Shown here: one piece after another, positions 61,614 through 64,000 of the stretch
Layout: each line of letters begins with the position of its first letter
Position numbering within the stretch: the first letter of the stretch is position 1
DNA from: Alkalicoccus luteus
GTDB lineage: Bacteria; Bacillota; Bacilli; Bacillales; Salisediminibacteriaceae
DNA length: 64,000 bases
Direction: 5' to 3'
Assembly (NCBI RefSeq): GCF_012034335.1
Contig: NZ_JAATHJ010000002.1
Coordinates: 124,001-188,000, forward strand
Translations under genes and position numbers: made by a program
The notes under the pieces: generated by a model
Told to the model about the DNA's origin: nothing
What the model saw: the letters and a program-made list of their open reading frames with translations, nothing else
The model's database searches: none

Positions 61614-63824
61614 TTAATCCATAAAGAAAGTTTCATCCTCTTCTTCATCGTTCTCTCCAGCGTCTTCATCACTTTCATTATTTTCTTCATCTTGGTCCGG
61701 CTCATCCATGTCGAGCAGAACCCGGATTGTACCGGCTCCCTGCGTGGAATTTCCAGGCTCCGGTCGCTGGTCAACCGCAAATCCCTGACCTTCTGCCTCT
61801 ACCTGCATATCCAGCAACGCAGCTGCCTGTTGCACAGCACGCAAGCTCCAGCCCGACATATCAGGCATAACTGCTTCCCCTTCTGTCCGGAGGAAAAACT
61901 TTGTTCCGTGTGCAAGAGCCAGGCCTTCTTCGGCACTTTGGGCCACTATCTCTTCTCCATCACCAAGTACATAAACCTGCAGTCCCTCGGAGAGAAGATT
62001 TTCAGAAACATCTGATGCCTGTTCCCCGCTGTAGTCTTCGATAATAATTTCAGTACCGCCTTCAGAATCAATTTGTGACTCTTCTGTTGGTGCGATATTT
62101 AAATACTGCAGGCTCTGCTCCATTACCTGTCTGAAGATCATTGAAACTGGTTCATTGCCAAGCTGAGTCGGTTCTAGTTCAGGCCGGTCAACAGCTACAT
62201 AGACAATCACTTCTGGATCTTCTGCAGGGGCCATCCCGATAAAAGAAAATATATTCTTTCCATGACCGGCCATATACCCCCCGCCTTCCTCGGCAGGGAT
62301 CTGCGCCGTTCCGGTTTTGCCGGCGACGTCGAATCCATCAATGGCGTATGCTCGTCCTGTACCAGCTTCTTCAGTCACAACTGTTTCCATAATTTCACGA
62401 ACTTCAGCGGCTGTTTCAGGCGAAATAGGTTCACCAGCAACTTCAGGTGAAGCCTCGTAAACCGGCTCGCCGGTTGTTCCGTCTGTAATAGCTGAAACAA
62501 TGTACGGACTCATCATTTTTCCGTCATTGGCGATTGCCGTTGCTGCTTTAACCTGCTGCATTGGCGAGACTGAGGTTGCCTGCCCAAAGGCTGTTGTTGC
62601 TGCATCAATCGGATACGTCTCTGCAACGTCCCCTCCGTTCACTTCATTTGGAAGGTCGATACCTGTCGGTTCCCTGAAACCAAAGGCAGTTACATACTCG
62701 TACAATTTTTCAGGACCGAGGATTTCCATTGCAATTTTGGAAAAAGCCACGTTTGACGATCTCTGAACCCCCTCATCAAATGTGATGTCTCCCCAGCCCT
62801 CTCCATTGTTATGATCATGAATTCTTCTGTCAAAAATCTCATAGGAGCCAGACAGAAACTCCTCGTCCCCGTCGTACACCCCTTCCTCAATCGCTGCAGC
62901 GAGTGTAAATATTTTCATCGTTGAACCAGGCTCAAATCTGGACGATATTACATAATTCGTGAAGTTTTCGATATCTTCATACTCATTCGGATTAAAGCTC
63001 GGGCGGTTGGACATGGCCAGAATTTCTCCAGTTTCAGCATGAGCTGCCACTGCCATCATCCGCTCCAGCTCATAAAGTTCATCCACTTGATTCATCGTCT
63101 GTTCCATGGCTGTCTGAATTCTCGAATCTATCGTTAACGACACATCTGATCCGTTCACCGGTTCCTTAATTCGCTCTTCTGCTCCTGCAAGCGGGATTGC
63201 ACGACCGTCTTGCTGATAAGAAATTTCACCGGGTTCATCCTGCAAATACTCATTCAAGCTGTTTTCGAGACCCATTCTTGCTTCAGACATATCACGCTCT
63301 GTATAGCCGATTACGTGTGATGCAAACGTCTGCATCGGATAATACCTTCGAGGGTCTTCACGAAACACAATTCCAGACAGCTCCAGCTCTTCAACTCTCC
63401 TCATTTTTTCAAAGCTCATGTTTTTGGCAGCAGGGCCAAGCTCCACCTGGTGAGACTCACGGGAAAGCTGAGCTTCAAGAAATGCAGGGTCCACTTCGAG
63501 CACCTCAGCAAGCTGAGAAGCCGTATACGCAGGGTCTTCCACGTAAGAAGACTGACTGTCATCAAGCACAGCAACAATCGTATAGGAAGGAATCTCTTCT
63601 GCAAGCACTTCGCCGGTACGATCAAGAATAGACCCTCGCTCCCCGTCTATTTCCATCGTCTGCGTCCAGCGTCGTTCCAGCAGGTCTTCAAGGTCTACCT
63701 CCTGCACTTCTTTCGATGCCTGTATGTAAGCAAACCGGGAAAACATGATTAAGATAGCTGCAGCAAAGATCATCAGAATAATCAGTGCTCTGCGGCTAAT
63801 GACATTTTGTTTATCCGCTTCCAT
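61614..63824 (-). CDS. pbpB: PbpB, septal penicillin-binding protein 2B
   Basis: PbpB is the class B transpeptidase of division. After a short basic tail, one membrane helix (about 12-33) leads to the dimerisation domain and the transpeptidase domain with STMK (301-304), SSN (356-358) and KTGT (503-506). Two PASTA domains follow (about 600-715), which favours PbpB over SpoVD (one PASTA). The 736-residue protein ends in a highly acidic tail of about 30 residues. Ribosome site AGGAGGAG is strong. It is followed directly by murE. Confidence 0.95.
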   Translation of the reverse strand: MEADKQNVISRRALIILMIFAAAILIMFSRFAYIQASKEVQEVDLEDLLERRWTQTMEIDGERGSILDRTGEVLAEEIPSYTIVAVLDDSQSSYVEDPAYTASQLAEVLEVDPAFLEAQLSRESHQVELGPAAKNMSFEKMRRVEELELSGIVFREDPRRYYPMQTFASHVIGYTERDMSEARMGLENSLNEYLQDEPGEISYQQDGRAIPLAGAEERIKEPVNGSDVSLTIDSRIQTAMEQTMNQVDELYELERMMAVAAHAETGEILAMSNRPSFNPNEYEDIENFTNYVISSRFEPGSTMKIFTLAAAIEEGVYDGDEEFLSGSYEIFDRRIHDHNNGEGWGDITFDEGVQRSSNVAFSKIAMEILGPEKLYEYVTAFGFREPTGIDLPNEVNGGDVAETYPIDAATTAFGQATSVSPMQQVKAATAIANDGKMMSPYIVSAITDGTTGEPVYEASPEVAGEPISPETAAEVREIMETVVTEEAGTGRAYAIDGFDVAGKTGTAQIPAEEGGGYMAGHGKNIFSFIGMAPAEDPEVIVYVAVDRPELEPTQLGNEPVSMIFRQVMEQSLQYLNIAPTEESQIDSEGGTEIIIEDYSGEQASDVSENLLSEGLQVYVLGDGEEIVAQSAEEGLALAHGTKFFLRTEGEAVMPDMSGWSLRAVQQAAALLDMQVEAEGQGFAVDQRPEPGNSTQGAGTIRVLLDMDEPDQDEENNESDEDAGENDEEEDETFFMD

Positions 63825-63863
63825 GTACTCTCCTCCTGCTTTCTGACTTTACGGGGCTAACAG

Positions 63864-63908
63864 CAGAAAAAACCTTTTCGGAACGCTCAGACCGAAAAAG
63901 TTTTTCTG
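63864..63908 (-). terminator. Terminator-like hairpin between ftsL and pbpB
   Basis: On minus CAGAAAAACTTTTTCGG and CCGAAAAGGTTTTTTCTG form a long, nearly perfect stem with a 9-base loop; the shorter GC-containing core (CTTTTTCGG/CCGAAAAGG) is followed by six T residues, the classic intrinsic terminator form. It lies 40 bases before pbpB, in the middle of the expected dcw operon. Confidence 0.75.
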
Positions 63909-63922
63909 GTAGTAAGACGACA

Positions 63923-64000
63923 TTAATTCTGCTGATGAAGCACTCTCACCTGTTCATCGTGCAAAGACATACCGAGTTCGGATTGCGCAATTGTTAAAAT
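63923..64000 (-). CDS. ftsL: FtsL, division protein (3' end only)
   Basis: The last 25 codons and stop are present; the gene enters from the right edge. The translation ILTIAQSELGMSLHDEQVRV resembles the C-terminal end of Bacillus FtsL (ELGM motif after the leucine-zipper region), and the position just upstream of pbpB is that of ftsL. FtsL is a short bitopic protein acting with DivIC and DivIB. Confidence 0.8.
   Translation of the reverse strand: MLTIAQSELGMSLHDEQVRVLHQQN

Noticed and set aside
61614-63824. Assignment of the class B PBP as SpoVD
   Set aside because: Two PASTA domains, length of 736 residues and position directly after ftsL fit PbpB; SpoVD has one PASTA domain.

Overview
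The window is a stretch of bacterial chromosome from a Firmicute of the family Bacillaceae. Gene content and order match, in reverse, the Bacillus subtilis segment that runs from the division and cell-wall (dcw) cluster to plsX. Nearly every gene is on the minus strand; only rpmB and the rqcH/DUF3891 pair are on plus. Base composition is moderate, genes are tightly packed with 4-22 base overlaps, and several starts are GTG or TTG. Extracytoplasmic tails (PbpB, DivIB, PrkC) are very rich in Asp and Glu, which suggests a salt- or alkali-adapted relative of Bacillus. No tRNA, rRNA, CRISPR array, insertion sequence or prophage was found.

Layout in window coordinates. 1-5 kb: plsX (cut by the window edge), fapR with its own operator, recG, and the two L-serine dehydratase subunits sdaAA/sdaAB behind a CcpA-type cre site. 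4.8-7.7 kb: a DegV/FakB-type lipid-binding protein, the fatty-acid kinase fakA and the Asp23-family yloU. 7.9-9.6 kb: rpmB on plus, and convergent thiN-thiT behind a TPP riboswitch. 9.6-22 kb: rpe, rsgA, prkC, prpC, rsmB, fmt, priA, coaBC, rpoZ, gmk, remA, yicC. 22-24.6 kb: rqcH and a DUF3891 gene. 24.7-31 kb is the only accessory stretch: a heterodimeric ABC exporter, a YuiF-type antiporter, an unknown membrane protein and a SAM methyltransferase. 31-42.8 kb: the full pyrimidine operon pyrR-P-B-C-AA-AB-K-D-F-E with three PyrR attenuators. 42.8-47.3 kb: rluD, lspA, ileS with a T-box leader. 47.3-64 kb: divIVA, ylmH, ylmG, sepF, ylmE, ftsZ, ftsA, sbp, ylxX, ylxW, divIB, murG, murD, mraY, a MurF-like gene, murE, pbpB and the tail of ftsL.

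Functional themes: envelope growth and division (dcw cluster, PrkC/PrpC, DivIVA, SepF), acyl-phosphate lipid synthesis (PlsX, FapR, FakA, FakB-like), UMP synthesis, translation and ribosome quality control (RsgA, Fmt, RsmB, RqcH, YlmH, IleS), and thiamine uptake and activation. Regulation can be read directly from the DNA: a FapR box, a cre site, a TPP riboswitch, three PyrR attenuators and an Ile T-box.

The most unusual points are these. (1) Between murE and mraY lies a 397-398 residue MurF-like protein whose ATP-binding P-loop is destroyed. (2) Every sporulation gene expected at these positions from B. subtilis synteny (spoVM, ylyA, spoIIGA-sigE-sigG, spoVE, spoVD) is absent, which suggests a lineage that does not sporulate. 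(3) RqcH carries Glu-Arg where the Asp-Arg pair important for alanine tailing is expected. (4) A strong terminator-like hairpin separates ftsL from pbpB. (5) A methyltransferase is translationally coupled to the end of the pyr operon.
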